Positions 43,588-54,120 of a stretch of 64,000 nucleotides of DNA are shown in pieces. The stretch is from Lineus longissimus (taxonomy: Eukaryota > Nemertea > Pilidiophora > Heteronemertea > Lineidae), in contig NC_088323.1 of NCBI RefSeq assembly GCF_910592395.1, positions 2,108,001-2,172,000 of the forward strand. The letters are read 5' to 3'. Position 1 is the stretch's first letter; each line of letters begins with the position of its first letter. The notes beneath the pieces were generated by a model. That model saw only the letters and a program-made list of their open reading frames with translations. It was not told the DNA's origin and ran no database searches. A program made the translations under genes and the position numbers.

Positions 43588-45534
43588 ATGGCGACCAAGA
43601 GTTCGAGTGATAACGATGGAGACCATGCTTGTCTGATGTGTTTGGATGAACACGATTCGCTGAAGATTCTCACCAACTGCAAGCATGTTTTCTGCTCTAA
43701 GTGCCTGCGAACCCACCAAAAGGGTCTTGGTAAGAACTCATTCTGTTGTCCGACTTGCCAGGCTGCCTGTCCTCTACCAGGAGGTGATATCGCTGCCCTG
43801 CCGGACTACAGTGGTGACGATGATGACAGTGGAACCAATGCCAAGAGATCCAAGGGGCTTGGTACAACTCTGGACCATACGAAGATTTTTTGTGAATGCT
43901 GTATCTTTACCAAGAACTTGGAAATCGATGCCAAAAACCTTTGCGAGGAGTGTGGCAATTTGTATCTTTGTAAAGATTGCACTGAGGTTCATGGGAGAAA
44001 AAAGGTAACTGCAGGCCATGCTGTGATTTCGCTTAAGGAACACAACAAAGGCAACTGCAAAGTACATAGGAAACTTATCAACTGCTTTTGCACTTCCTGC
44101 GCTCAGCCCTGCTGCCGCCTGTGTGTTATCTTAGATCATGGTGATCACAAGGTGGAGAAGATTGGTGATGTTTTCCGCACACTGGTGGATGAGCTCACCA
44201 CCATCACAGACCAGCAAGAGAGTCGATCCAACAACTTGAAAAGGTTTGAGGGCCAGTTGCAATACCTGAAAAGTACAGAGGTGACTGAGAGGAGAGACAA
44301 CCTTATCCAAGCAACTGAAGACCAAGCAGAGAAATGTTTTGCGCATATCCTACAACAGAAGGATGACCAAATTAAGAAGATCCGAGAGGACTACAAGTTC
44401 GTCACTGGTGTGTTGCAGAGTTTGGAGCGGGTGACAGGACTGGGAGCGCTAGATACCACAGTGGCCAAGGCAAAGGTGTTGCAAGCAGAGGTAGAAATCC
44501 ACCCCGAAGACATAAGGCAGTTGTCAGCCATCAAGCAAGACATCCTTGACCTGGGGATACAGGAAGAGATTGACATAGAAAGTTATTGGGAAACCTATCA
44601 GAGGTTCTACGATAACCCTGTCCAATTTGTTCCAGCTACTCTGCAATCGATTGGAACAATCCAGGCTACAACCGCGAAGCAGTGGAACATCAGCCAGTGC
44701 ACATCTGTCTTCGAGAAAACGATGGCTGTTGACAACACGGCCAAGTACATACCATACGTTGCAAGCCTTGGCAACAACTTCTTTGCCATTGCACACCCCA
44801 TCGTCGCTGGCGGAAGATCAGAGGCTGTCGACATCTACAAATTTCCTGGCGAGTTCCAACGCACTCTGAAAGATCACGTCAGCCCATTGATTGATATGGT
44901 AGCAACCTTTGCTGGTCAGTTAGCTATCCTCTCCCTAGGTACTGCTGAGCAAACCTGCTCGGCACGGTTGTTCAATCCCGAGGTCGGATACATCAGATCG
45001 ACCAAAGATTTCGCCGTAAACGACCCACTCTCCTTTGATGTCAATTTATGTAATCAGTACATCATCCTAAGCGTAGGAAATAAAGTCACTATCTTCAATG
45101 AAGATGGATCACTTGCACTCATGTCTACTGTACTAAGTGGATCCGGATACGTCAGTGGACCATGCAGGATAAGATTTAGGGGAGTTTACATCTATGTGAT
45201 GGACGTTAATTATGTTTTTGATGTCTACCGTTATAAGCCAAATGAAAAAACTATGGTTGTGTACTTTGCATCAAGCTGTGTAATGGGCTTATCGAGTTTT
45301 GTCATAAAGGACTTCTCAGTGACCAGTTTCAACCAAATCATGGTATGCTACAACTATTCGTCATATCCTTACTGCTATTGTCATTTACTGGTTAATAACC
45401 AGCTCTCAAACCAAGCTCGGAGGCAGTTGGGAAATCCAGCGCAAGGAGCGAACATCGAATCGAGGCTTGCTGTGAAGGACAAATACCTTGTAATGTCACA
45501 GGGTCAAACAATCAGAGTTTACGAGGAACCGTAG
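43588..45534 (+). CDS. TRIM-type RING E3 ubiquitin ligase (RING, two B-boxes, coiled coil)
   Basis: One uninterrupted frame of 648 codons. The start is ATG 43588, 15 bases after an acceptor-like ttccag, so the leader is probably spliced. RING C3HC4: C15, C18, C31, H33, C36, C39, C54, C57 (CLMCLDEHDSLKILTNCKH, then VFCSKC and CCPTC). An acidic spacer (SGDDDDSG) precedes B-box 1 (C102 onward, CECCIFTKNLEID...CEECGNLYLCKDC) and B-box 2 (C157, H160, C168, C171, C176, C179, H184, H187). A coiled-coil-like helix region covers about 195-330. The remaining C-terminal half (about 380-648) lacks NHL, B30.2 or filamin signatures I can recognise and may be a divergent beta-propeller, as in many TRIM56/TRIM2-like invertebrate proteins. 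Expected role: ubiquitin ligase in the cytoplasm, possibly immune. Intronless coding and large family expansions are common for such genes in marine invertebrates. Confidence 0.88.
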   Translation: MATKSSSDNDGDHACLMCLDEHDSLKILTNCKHVFCSKCLRTHQKGLGKNSFCCPTCQAACPLPGGDIAALPDYSGDDDDSGTNAKRSKGLGTTLDHTKIFCECCIFTKNLEIDAKNLCEECGNLYLCKDCTEVHGRKKVTAGHAVISLKEHNKGNCKVHRKLINCFCTSCAQPCCRLCVILDHGDHKVEKIGDVFRTLVDELTTITDQQESRSNNLKRFEGQLQYLKSTEVTERRDNLIQATEDQAEKCFAHILQQKDDQIKKIREDYKFVTGVLQSLERVTGLGALDTTVAKAKVLQAEVEIHPEDIRQLSAIKQDILDLGIQEEIDIESYWETYQRFYDNPVQFVPATLQSIGTIQATTAKQWNISQCTSVFEKTMAVDNTAKYIPYVASLGNNFFAIAHPIVAGGRSEAVDIYKFPGEFQRTLKDHVSPLIDMVATFAGQLAILSLGTAEQTCSARLFNPEVGYIRSTKDFAVNDPLSFDVNLCNQYIILSVGNKVTIFNEDGSLALMSTVLSGSGYVSGPCRIRFRGVYIYVMDVNYVFDVYRYKPNEKTMVVYFASSCVMGLSSFVIKDFSVTSFNQIMVCYNYSSYPYCYCHLLVNNQLSNQARRQLGNPAQGANIESRLAVKDKYLVMSQGQTIRVYEEP

Positions 45535-46112
45535 ATTGGATACAGGCGAGTTAACTGGACTCGCACTGGTCAGATGTCCAGTCACCTACATACCGGTACC
45601 ATGGGGACTCCGTTATCAGACTATTTCCATGCTCGTGGACAAAGTTAGCTGATGAGAGTGGAACATAATAACGGACGTTTAAGGCAAAGTACACTGTACG
45701 AGGTTAACTTACCTTTGAACTTGTTGACTTTTGAACTCTACAAAACGACTTGTGTGCACTATTAAATGAATTGCCATAACCACTTGTGTGCACTATTAAA
45801 TGCATTGCAAAAACCAATTCATTTAAACAATCCTTAAAATCTGAGACAACTTTTATTTTTATATCTGATTAATTTCTTAAAAACATTAAGTGTGTGATAC
45901 AGGCTGGCCGGGTGTGACAGAAAGTTTAGTCTCTCTGGATGATAAGAACTACTCTTTTGTTCAAAGGATTGTTCAAGGATTTAGAGCTTGAAAGACATTT
46001 CCTTATCATGGCGGCTGCTGTATATACAAACGAACTTTTGTTGGGGGTACTGCAGTTGGATCCTCGCAGGGAATTTCAAACAGGAAACATTTCCATTAGG
46101 ATGCCATCTTAA
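45535..46112. other. 3' flank of the TRIM-like gene with a short direct repeat
   Basis: This holds the 3' UTR of the plus-strand gene and the 3' flank of the minus-strand cyclase-family gene. acttgtgtgcactattaaat occurs twice (about 45748-45767 and 45783-45802), each carrying the variant polyadenylation signal ATTAAA. Confidence 0.5.
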
Positions 46113-49100
46113 TTAATGACGAAACAACAACAAAATAATGGCACATACACATGACAGCAGCAACGATGTAGGATTGAGCGCAACCGCTCCGTTTGACCAC
46201 ATCGCAAACATCCGCACAGGGGCGCCACTCCCGTCCATGATTTTGATAGGGAAGGCGTAGATGGTGGCTCCGGCTGGTGGTATCCTGCTGAGGTTGGCGA
46301 CCATCTCGAAGCCAATGCGGTTATTCTCTAGAAGGTATCTGCAAGTGGAGAAAAGGAAAATATTTCAATGGGGAAGGTGACAGTAAATGCATTCTCTGAC
46401 ATTTACACTTTTCTTTTATGCATATATCTCGGGCCGCGCCAGGCAGGCGTGTATTTTTTTAGGTTTCTGGGTTAGGCTGTGCAATGAATATAAAGCGCTT
46501 TGAGGCAGAACTTGTACAGACTAAAGCGCTATAAGAACTTATATTTCATCATGATGGCGATACCTGTTTATGTTTGCGCTGCTATTTACTCGCGTGCTTG
46601 CTATAGACAACATCGCAGCCAATACCGACGCCCTTTATAATTCTACACATTGACCCTCGATGTATTGACATTGCTCAGCTTCTTGATAACGTGCGGAGAA
46701 AACGGTGGCAATAATACCGCTGGAAGTTCATTATCTAATCCTACGGAGTCCAACCACAGATGGTTTGAAAATCATTTTGTTTTTCCTGACAATGTCACTT
46801 CAAAATGATCTTGGAACAATATCAACCTGTGTACAGGAAAGTCCTTCGTGTTTCCCAGGTCGAAGGACATTGCATCAGTGCCTATCCCGACAATATCCCG
46901 TTCCTCGACCAACCATTTTGTCGCATCCAGGCTGAAGCCCGGCCAATGAAGGCTGGATATGTTGACGTTCCCCGAACTGGTATAGCTTCTTCCGAGATAC
47001 TCAGTGGTGTTCATCCACCGTTCTTCCCAGCCAGCATTTTGTAACACGAATGCCCTGAAAACATTGTAATGATTTCGAACTGTGGCAGAATGAATGATAT
47101 CTGCCGTTACGTGGAGGGGTCAATCAGAAGATTCCATGATAGGATAAATCAGACTCAGATATGATGTTGGCTATCACTTTGATTACATGTTTCTCATCAA
47201 CTCGAACGTGTGTACATCAAGCCATTACAGCGAAGTTCGACATCTGGCCGTGGCGGCGCTATCGTCCGGTGTCTCCGGGATTGCGCGGGAAGGGGATCAT
47301 ACAGGGTGATACCATACACAGAACATGTATGAAAAACTGGCAACATCTAAGGGTTTTCCATTTTGCTGAAAAGCCTCCACGGCGTGTATATTCGAGTTGA
47401 CCTAAAACTCGAAACCTGTATTGCCAAGAGTGTGGGTTTAAACATAGCCAAAGGGTGAATGTAAGACAGCGAATGACATTGAATATGCATCATCATGTGT
47501 TCTGGATTATAATCTGGCCCCTTGGTGGTCTTGAGGTGTACTATTTCAAGCAACTTTCTGTCCAAAAACCAAGAGGGAGGGTAACTTTAACGGCCCTTTG
47601 GAAGATGTACGAAGAAGGTTACCTATTTGGAATTTGTCCGTATTTCTCTTCATACATTTTCAGATCATCTTTGTCAATCTGTGCGTCCGGGTTCTTGGCT
47701 ACCTTGTCCCTTATATCGATGACAACCCCGGGTGCCACGAAGTTCCGGTTGGGAATCTGGTGAATCCGCCATTTTCCTTTTGCAAAGTGGGCAGGGGCGT
47801 CAACATGTGTTGCCGTGTGCTCTGATAGGCGGATCGTGTTCATTTCTATACTAAAAGAGGGGAAAATAATTTTATTGTTACTTTAGAAACTTGTTTCTAC
47901 TATTATGGTATTTTTGCCGAAGATTTCAAACTTGGTGTGATACGGTAAACAGGACCTAGGAAGCCACTACGCTGACTGCTGATGCAGGTTATTTCGGAAG
48001 GGAACTGTGTGCCTCAGAAAGGTGGACAGATTGCTGATTAAGATGTATTTCTATTCATAGGCGTAGCCAGAAGGAGTTCGTGGGTAACTTCACACCACCC
48101 TTACACGTGATGTTTTCGCGCAATCAAAACACGAAGCTTCACATATTTTGGGTAGAGCACGATGGATCCGATGACCAAGTTGTTTTTATGAAATAATAAC
48201 CGTTCATGAGTTCGAGTTTTAAATTAGACAGATCAGCGTCAGGCGTTCAGTTACAGTTCATTGTCTAATGTCGAAAAAAGCACGTCCCTTCAAAATAAAA
48301 ACGTTTGTGAATCTTTTAAAATAGATATATTCGAGCTCGGTGTTGAATTACAAAACTATTTTCATCATGAAATGTTACAAAAGTGAATATATTCACAAAG
48401 ACATTCAATTTTTACTCGACGAACTGCACAGCATATACGCGCTGACGGAAAATGTGTTGGACTCTCTAATGCAGTTGAAATTTGATCGCATCAAGTCATA
48501 TTGTTCGTGATTTGAAATTAGAACACGACATATATCCGCACCATCCCTCGTATTAACACGTTCGCAATTTTCCAACATTTGCGCTGATCTTGAGAACGTT
48601 GGAACGAAGTGCGACGTGAGTTGCTTCGTTTCAATGTCCAAAAGATCCGTAAATATCAATCGATGTGGACCAGTCTCGCGTTTAGTCAAGTGGGTCACAG
48701 TCTCTACTACCATAGCCACTTGGCTGAGATTATTTGCTAGTGTATAACTGAACTGAACCCGTAAACTTGGCAACGGCGACCAATGGCGAGGCTTGGAGAA
48801 TCACTGAGAAGCCGGATGCCCCCTCCCATGCAGGGCCAACAGACAGTAAGCCATGGAGTTGTCTGGAATGCGTGAATCTTCGAACGCCCCTGATCACCAT
48901 AGATAAAAGAAAGTCCACGCCTTGAACTGGAGATTTCGTGACCGTTTTAATTATAACATAGGTCATTTGATGGTGATATGTTGAATCCACATCCGGAGAG
49001 CCTCGCCGTCTTAGCTGGTGTTGGCAATAAAACGACGGTAGAACCCTGGCCCTCTGACCCTATACTTCCCCTTACAGCCGACCGGCAGAAAGAGTTCTCA

Positions 49101-51198
49101 TTGTATACCATCCCACCCATCGTTACCATTGGTTTCATCGGAAACACCTTGACCTTCCTCGTGACGATGAGGAAGAAGAATCGCCATCTTCCAGCGTCTC
49201 TTTACATGGCGATGCTTGCTATATCGGACAACATCTCTCTAATTTCTGCTCATCTCTTTCTAAACTGGATGGTCTATCAGCTCAATTTCGGTGCAGGGAC
49301 GTGGTTCACCAGCCGGGTAAGTTAGTTAACTCTTCATGCTATGATATTTGGCGCAAATCGATGCAAGTCGATTCATTTGAGTTCCAGTATAGCGATTTTT
49401 CCAAATCCGTGGTTGCTTTCCATCCAATGAATCGGAAGCCCCAATAGTTCCATTTTCACGCTCTTCACGGTTCGGTTATCATAAAAGGGGAACAAAGTTC
49501 ATTTGGCTAGATGAGGAGAAAACGTTATAATAGAAACTCTTTTGCTCCTGACCTGTTGGTTTCTTCGGCAGGTGTGCGGTTATCTATTGTTTATCATCTA
49601 CTTCGCCGGTCATGCTGACGGATGGATTATCGTCGCCTTCACATACGACCGATACGTCGCTACAAACGACCCCCTTAACGCCGCAACGCGTTGTAGTATA
49701 AAAAAGGCGGGAATTCTCACCAGCATCATCATGGCCGCCATGCTTCTAATCAATAGCTGCACCATCTGGTTGGGCGAAGTTTCAATTTTATCAGCCGACG
49801 AACCACTGATGTGCTTGCCATCGTCAAATGAAGTCCCTCATTTAGCGGATGTATACAACTGGGTGGAATTCGTTGTCGGGGCCGTGGGACCGTTCGCGTT
49901 TCTTTTGTATTTGAACGCGAAGATTATCTCTAGCGTCAGAAGCAAGGAAGGACCCAATCGCATTCTGGGCGGAAGCGGAAAAGAGGAAAAGGAGAGCACT
50001 ATCTTAACGCGCATGCTCCTGCTTGTCTCCTTCATGTTTATTATTCTAAATCTTCCATTTCGTCTCTACAGGAATTTATTTTTGGTCATTAATTTCGGAA
50101 CTCACAACGCAAGGTTTGTTTTTGATGTTGTTCTAAATATTCTCTCACTGAATTACGGTATCAATTTCTTTTTATATATTCTGGGCGGAGGAAAAAGATT
50201 CCGATCAGATATTAGAGGTTTGTTTGTTTGCAGAACGACGTAATGACGCAAACAGAACTTTGAGATTGGTGATATTTGACCTTAAGGCATGACGTCATTC
50301 GATGCTGTGGCCATTCAATGGTTACCGCAGCATTACTGGTCACTGGAATCAACTAGGAAAGCCGCATCAATAGGCTGCCCTCCCCCCTTGCTGTTATGCA
50401 TTATGTTCTCGAATCGAGTGTTTTGAGTCAAGGGCGATACCGCATATCTTGACCCACCATTCTGTCTTTGACCTCACAAGACTGCCCCTCGAAGCTGGTA
50501 TCCTGGAATATTAGCTATCCAAGCCAATTAAGGGAGCCAGGATGGGGATACCGCAGATTGCGGATGTTTCATTGGACTTAAAACACATATCTTCTGTGAC
50601 AGCAGTGTACGGGCATGCTTACATAACATGAATCAGGTAATTCAACATTTTGTACTCGTCCACAGCAGAGGTCTCGATTTGTTACATATTTGTGTCGGAA
50701 AGTGGCCGATTGGCATCTCTGCTTTGAAGAGTACACGAGCCAGAGGGCCTCCACAAAAAAATGGCTTTCATGCTTTTTCATCGGTCATTTTAAGTGTGTG
50801 TGGAGTTTCCTACTCGGTGTTTGTTGGCGAAAATTGATAGATATCACATTACGCCAATCTTTAATCTCGACCAGCTGCAACACTTTAGAGGCGTTAAAAG
50901 TTACGCATCCGGGAATTCCCGCCGGATATATGTAACTCCAAACGCTGTGACGTCAGTAGCTATCTTCAAAGTGAGCAGTACCAGTTTCTGAAAATACTTA
51001 CTAAATGTCCGGGTTCTTCAGCAGGGGGTACTCCCCCCTCACATTGATGGTGAAGGTGTAGGGAACGTGTCCTGGAAAGGCAGGCATGTTGTCGACTAGT
51101 CCGTGGGTCATGTCAATCATGTTGTCTGGCATTTTCATTGGCGCGCTCATTACGAGGCTGGGAAGAAGCAGCGTCAAGGTCATGTATGACGTCATCAT
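46113..51198 (-). CDS. secreted cyclase-family (PF04199, kynurenine formamidase-like) protein with GPI-like tail
   Basis: Four coding exons, minus strand: 51198-51002, 47850-47623, 47054-46827 and 46338-46113. They join in phase to 879 nt (292 aa). An acceptor lies upstream of the start codon, so a 5' UTR exon is expected. Signal peptide: residues 1-19 (MMTSYMTLTLLLPSLVMSA). DMTHGLVDNMPAFPG is followed by HTATHVDAPAHF (77-88), the family's metal-binding HxGTHxDxPxH signature with Gly replaced by Ala. The later VGIGTDAMSFD and KDFPVHRYLLEN motifs and the C-terminal AFPIKIMDGSGAPVRMFA also fit. The protein ends in a hydrophobic segment (PTSLLLSCVCAIILLLFRH) like a GPI-attachment signal. Bacterial and fly relatives hydrolyse N-formylkynurenine or related cyclic amides; the substrate of secreted animal members is unknown. 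Intron 1 contains a complete GPCR gene on the other strand. Confidence 0.88.
46648..46733. repeat. local duplicated segment, copy 1 (in an intron)
   Basis: ttgaccctcgatgta, ttgacattgctcagctt and ctggaagtt in order match 51537-51612 with indels. It lies in the last intron of the cyclase-family gene, while the second copy lies just upstream of exon 1. Confidence 0.55.
48762..48800 (+). repeat. dispersed repeat, short copy 3
   Basis: gtaaacttggcaac...accaatggcgaggcttgg matches the central part of the repeats at 7081 and 42423. Confidence 0.4.
48978..50243 (+). CDS. rhodopsin-class G protein-coupled receptor, probably peptide-type (FMRFamide receptor-like)
   Basis: Two exons, 48978-49316 and 49572-50243, join in phase 0 (CGG|gtaagt, cggcag|GTG) to 1011 nt (336 aa). 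The N terminus has an NKT glycosylation site (N17). TM1 carries GN (TIGFIGNTLTFLVTM) and TM2 begins with LYMAMLAISDNISL. Exon 2 starts at C115, the expected disulfide Cys at the top of TM3, followed by DRY (139-141). A Cys in the second extracellular loop (DEPLMCLPS) is its likely partner. TM7 reads LNYGINFFLYILGGGKRFR, that is N-F-x-x-Y instead of NPxxY, with the GKRFR helix-8 start common in lophotrochozoan and lancelet orphan peptide receptors. The short third intracellular loop is basic/acidic (SKEGPNRILGGSGKEEKE). The gene lies entirely inside intron 1 of the cyclase-family gene on the opposite strand. The ligand cannot be told. Confidence 0.88.
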
Positions 51199-52352
51199 GA
51201 AAGTGTTGACTTGAGTATCTGAAAATATTTTTGATCGGCCGCGTTGCAAAAAGAGCCTAGTGTCGTGGTTCCGCCTATAGAGATCTGATATTTGTTCAGC
51301 GACATTTTTATATCGGAAGCATGGAACTATTAGGTCAGATTAGGCTAAGGTGTTGGTTAATCGAAGTCGCAACTAGGGGCTCTCTCATTTCGTAGGACCT
51401 AGTAGAAACGAAACAATTCACGCTCTGCAAGGAACATCTTTTTAATCAAATTAATGCCGAATTAAACAAAACACATTCCCCACACTGTGCATATCAGTCA
51501 CCGGGAGACGAGCAATTTGGTCCCCGGGCTCTTCCCTTGACCCTCAATGTACATATTGACGTTGCTCAGCTTCCAGACAACGCCGTCAATATGGGCGGAG
51601 GCGTTGGAAGTTTAGTATGTAGGCCTGCAACCATGCACTGGTCGCTCGAACAGGAAAAATAATCCAACTTACTTGCACTTATCTTCGAGAAACCAGCCTA
51701 AACTCTAAGCACTTATCCGTGGAAGGATGTGTGGGTTGATTCGCGTTCCCGCAGGATAGCCGCAACTCCTATTTGAAAGATAGCTCTGAAACCGACACGG
51801 AAACTGCTACCGCCGGGTAACAACCACACGGGGTCTACTGGTATGAGCGTGTTGAATAGCCGTGTGTAGACATGACATGAGTCATGTAAGCAGATAGCCT
51901 AGGTATACTTAAGAATCACAACCCACCTGATCTCAGACGGTGCAGCTTTCTCGACGATAATGTACTTCTATGTACCGCGGTTACCGAAGTTCGTACGCAA
52001 TGATTTATAGGGCTCTCTTACGTGCGCTTATGCATATAGGCCAAGTGTTCTCAGACATACATAATCAGATAATGATAATTAGAACGTACAAACGGATCTT
52101 AACAGACAACCTTGGTAAAAAACTGATCTGAACATCGGAGTGTATACAATGCCATTTTCTCCTAGAATGGACTGAGCCACCACAGTGTAAGCTGTAAAAG
52201 TATCAGGAATCCTCAATATCAGATTACATGTAGGCAAATGACGAGCGGCGAGTTGGAGTCAGTCGTACCACCACTCTCTTGCAAACACATCACTTTGCTT
52301 ACTTCATTGGGTATCGAATTAAAGTCCAATCTGGCGAGTCAGTTGTGGTACA
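51199..52352. other. intergenic; local duplicate segment
   Basis: It probably holds the untranslated exon(s) of the cyclase-family gene (acceptor TTTTCAG just upstream of its start). Contains the second copy of the duplicated segment (51537-51612). No coding exon could be supported. Confidence 0.45.
51537..51612. repeat. local duplicated segment, copy 2
   Basis: Resembles 46648-46733. On the minus strand it stays open for about 30 codons (LSNVNMYIEGQGK) before a stop, but no splice borders define an exon, so coding status is uncertain. Confidence 0.5.
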
Positions 52353-53564
52353 TCACTGAATGAAAGGACTACCCATCATCTCAAGCGAGCCATCCTGCCC
52401 GTGACACAAGAACTGACTTCGGCCATTCCCGAGAAAATCTCCCGTGAAAATCCTCGACCCCGGATCAGTGCACCAAGTGAACGTTCCCTCCCAGTCAACT
52501 CCGCTAAACGTATTTTCCTTCGCTAAGAAAATACGTATTTTTCGTTCCGTGCCTGTTCCGGAGATGCACACCAAGTCAAGGTGACGATCGCGGTTGAAGT
52601 GTCCCATGTCGAGATACGAGTCGAAGGGACATGTTTCGGTTGTGTTCAGAGACACCGGCCCGTGATTCCATTTGTTACCAAAATAGACTTGGATCGTGGT
52701 GGCGGATGTCGAAAGCGTCTTCTGGTGACATATCAGATCGAAATACGTGTCTTCAAACATTCGATGGGCGAAAAATCTACTCTCATAGTGATTGTTTTTT
52801 CTGCAGAAACTTAGGGCAATCGTTTTGATTTGACCAGAATCGAAATCGTAGAGTTCTACTGATCCATGAATAGGATCAGAACACAGGAGTTGTTGGCTCC
52901 TGGTAGAGTCATCGAAAAATCCTATGTTCGCAACGAAACACTCTTTACAACTACAGAATGGATCGCCTCTCAGCCAGTCATTTGTTTCCAAATTCAGCGA
53001 CCCGCTGATTCGCGTATGCACTTTGTCCATCGACGTCAAGTCATGGCACAATATAGAGACCCCATTGCGAGACATCGGACCAACACTCAAGAAGGTTTTG
53101 TGGTCAGAGGGGCACACTTCATAATCCTGTTCTTTCTGATAACTGAAGATCATGGAATTCTTACCCTTAGATAGAGCAAAGTTCAGTGTTTTAGTTACTC
53201 CATTGTGGCATATTAAGTCCAGCTGGCCGTCACCGTTCAGGTCATTGAGATATAGCATCCCACCCCGCGATGGGATGCACCAGGGAAGGGGTGATTTTCT
53301 GCCAGAAAGGGCGCCGGGGGAGAGTAGCGAAATATCACCTTCTGAACCGAGCAAGCAGCTCCCTTCGGCCATTACGCTGAAGGCTACGCAGTCCCCGTCA
53401 GCAATACAGGAGAGAGCACACGCCACTTCTTCCCGACCAGGCCGCACACTCGTCACATTTTCAGATATCACGAAGTCTGTTTTTATCCTGAATATTTGCG
53501 CACTAAGTTCGATATGAATGGCTTTACAGTTCATGACCATGAAGAGAAGCAATCGTTGCATCAT
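52353..53564 (-). CDS. secreted protein with PAN/apple-like domain and FG-GAP/VCBS-like repeats
   Basis: A single uninterrupted frame of 403 codons. An acceptor-like CTTTCAG lies 8-10 bases upstream of the start, so the 5' UTR is probably spliced. Residues 1-23 form a signal peptide. Residues about 35-80 have the Cys spacing of a PAN/apple module (C49, C53, C59, C70; ACALSCIADGDCVAFSV). The rest is made of repeated blades ending in DLxCH, starting with LNDLNGDGQLDLICH (D108, N110, D112, D116: a Ca-binding DxNxDGxxD loop). Later blades are NGVSILCH, DTYFDLICH, NRDRHLDLVC and GNGRSQFLCH, whose calcium residues are mostly lost. This resembles integrin-like FG-GAP/VCBS propellers. A secreted adhesion or carbohydrate-binding role is plausible but unproved, and I know no named orthologue. 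Confidence 0.82.
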   Translation of the reverse strand: MMQRLLLFMVMNCKAIHIELSAQIFRIKTDFVISENVTSVRPGREEVACALSCIADGDCVAFSVMAEGSCLLGSEGDISLLSPGALSGRKSPLPWCIPSRGGMLYLNDLNGDGQLDLICHNGVTKTLNFALSKGKNSMIFSYQKEQDYEVCPSDHKTFLSVGPMSRNGVSILCHDLTSMDKVHTRISGSLNLETNDWLRGDPFCSCKECFVANIGFFDDSTRSQQLLCSDPIHGSVELYDFDSGQIKTIALSFCRKNNHYESRFFAHRMFEDTYFDLICHQKTLSTSATTIQVYFGNKWNHGPVSLNTTETCPFDSYLDMGHFNRDRHLDLVCISGTGTERKIRIFLAKENTFSGVDWEGTFTWCTDPGSRIFTGDFLGNGRSQFLCHGQDGSLEMMGSPFIQ

Positions 53565-54120
53565 TACTTTACTGAAAGGTCCTGTCGGAATATAGGCTCA
53601 GTTAGAAGACATCTTTCAAACGTTCTGCAATTTCTTCACCGGATTAGAGTTTGAGTGTACCGGAGATCGAAACAACGTTTTGTAAAGAATTTACTCGAAA
53701 ATTTGTAAGTTCTCTTAACTTCATTCCCTGGGCGGCAGAATCGAGCTAGTTCCTCGTGCAAGTGCGTCGCATATAAGTACCAACACCTTAATGAAACAGA
53801 CTGTGGGAATTGCCGCTTTTCCACTTTCACATTACATTTTCAAAAGCAATTATCGCGATCGACTATCAGATTTCGGAAACAAACACCCAGAAAACGTAGT
53901 ACACTTGAAATTAAACTAGCATTGGTGAAGTTTGGTCTCAAATCATTCTGAATGCGTATAAAACAAGAGCACGCACTTGACTCAATTTTAAGTTACAAAA
54001 GCCATTAGTCATTTACCTCATCATAATCACAAAACAATCACTGTTGTAGAGGTCCCATTCAAGGCAACTTGATTTTGGTCGTACTTGTTCCGTTCGTTGT
54101 TTTCGAGAGTCAGTTCCATT
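53565..54120. other. intergenic; no gene seen
   Basis: AT-rich spacer between two minus-strand genes. It should include the 5' UTR exon of the PAN/FG-GAP gene and the 3' UTR of the Cys-rich gene. No other signal. Confidence 0.5.
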
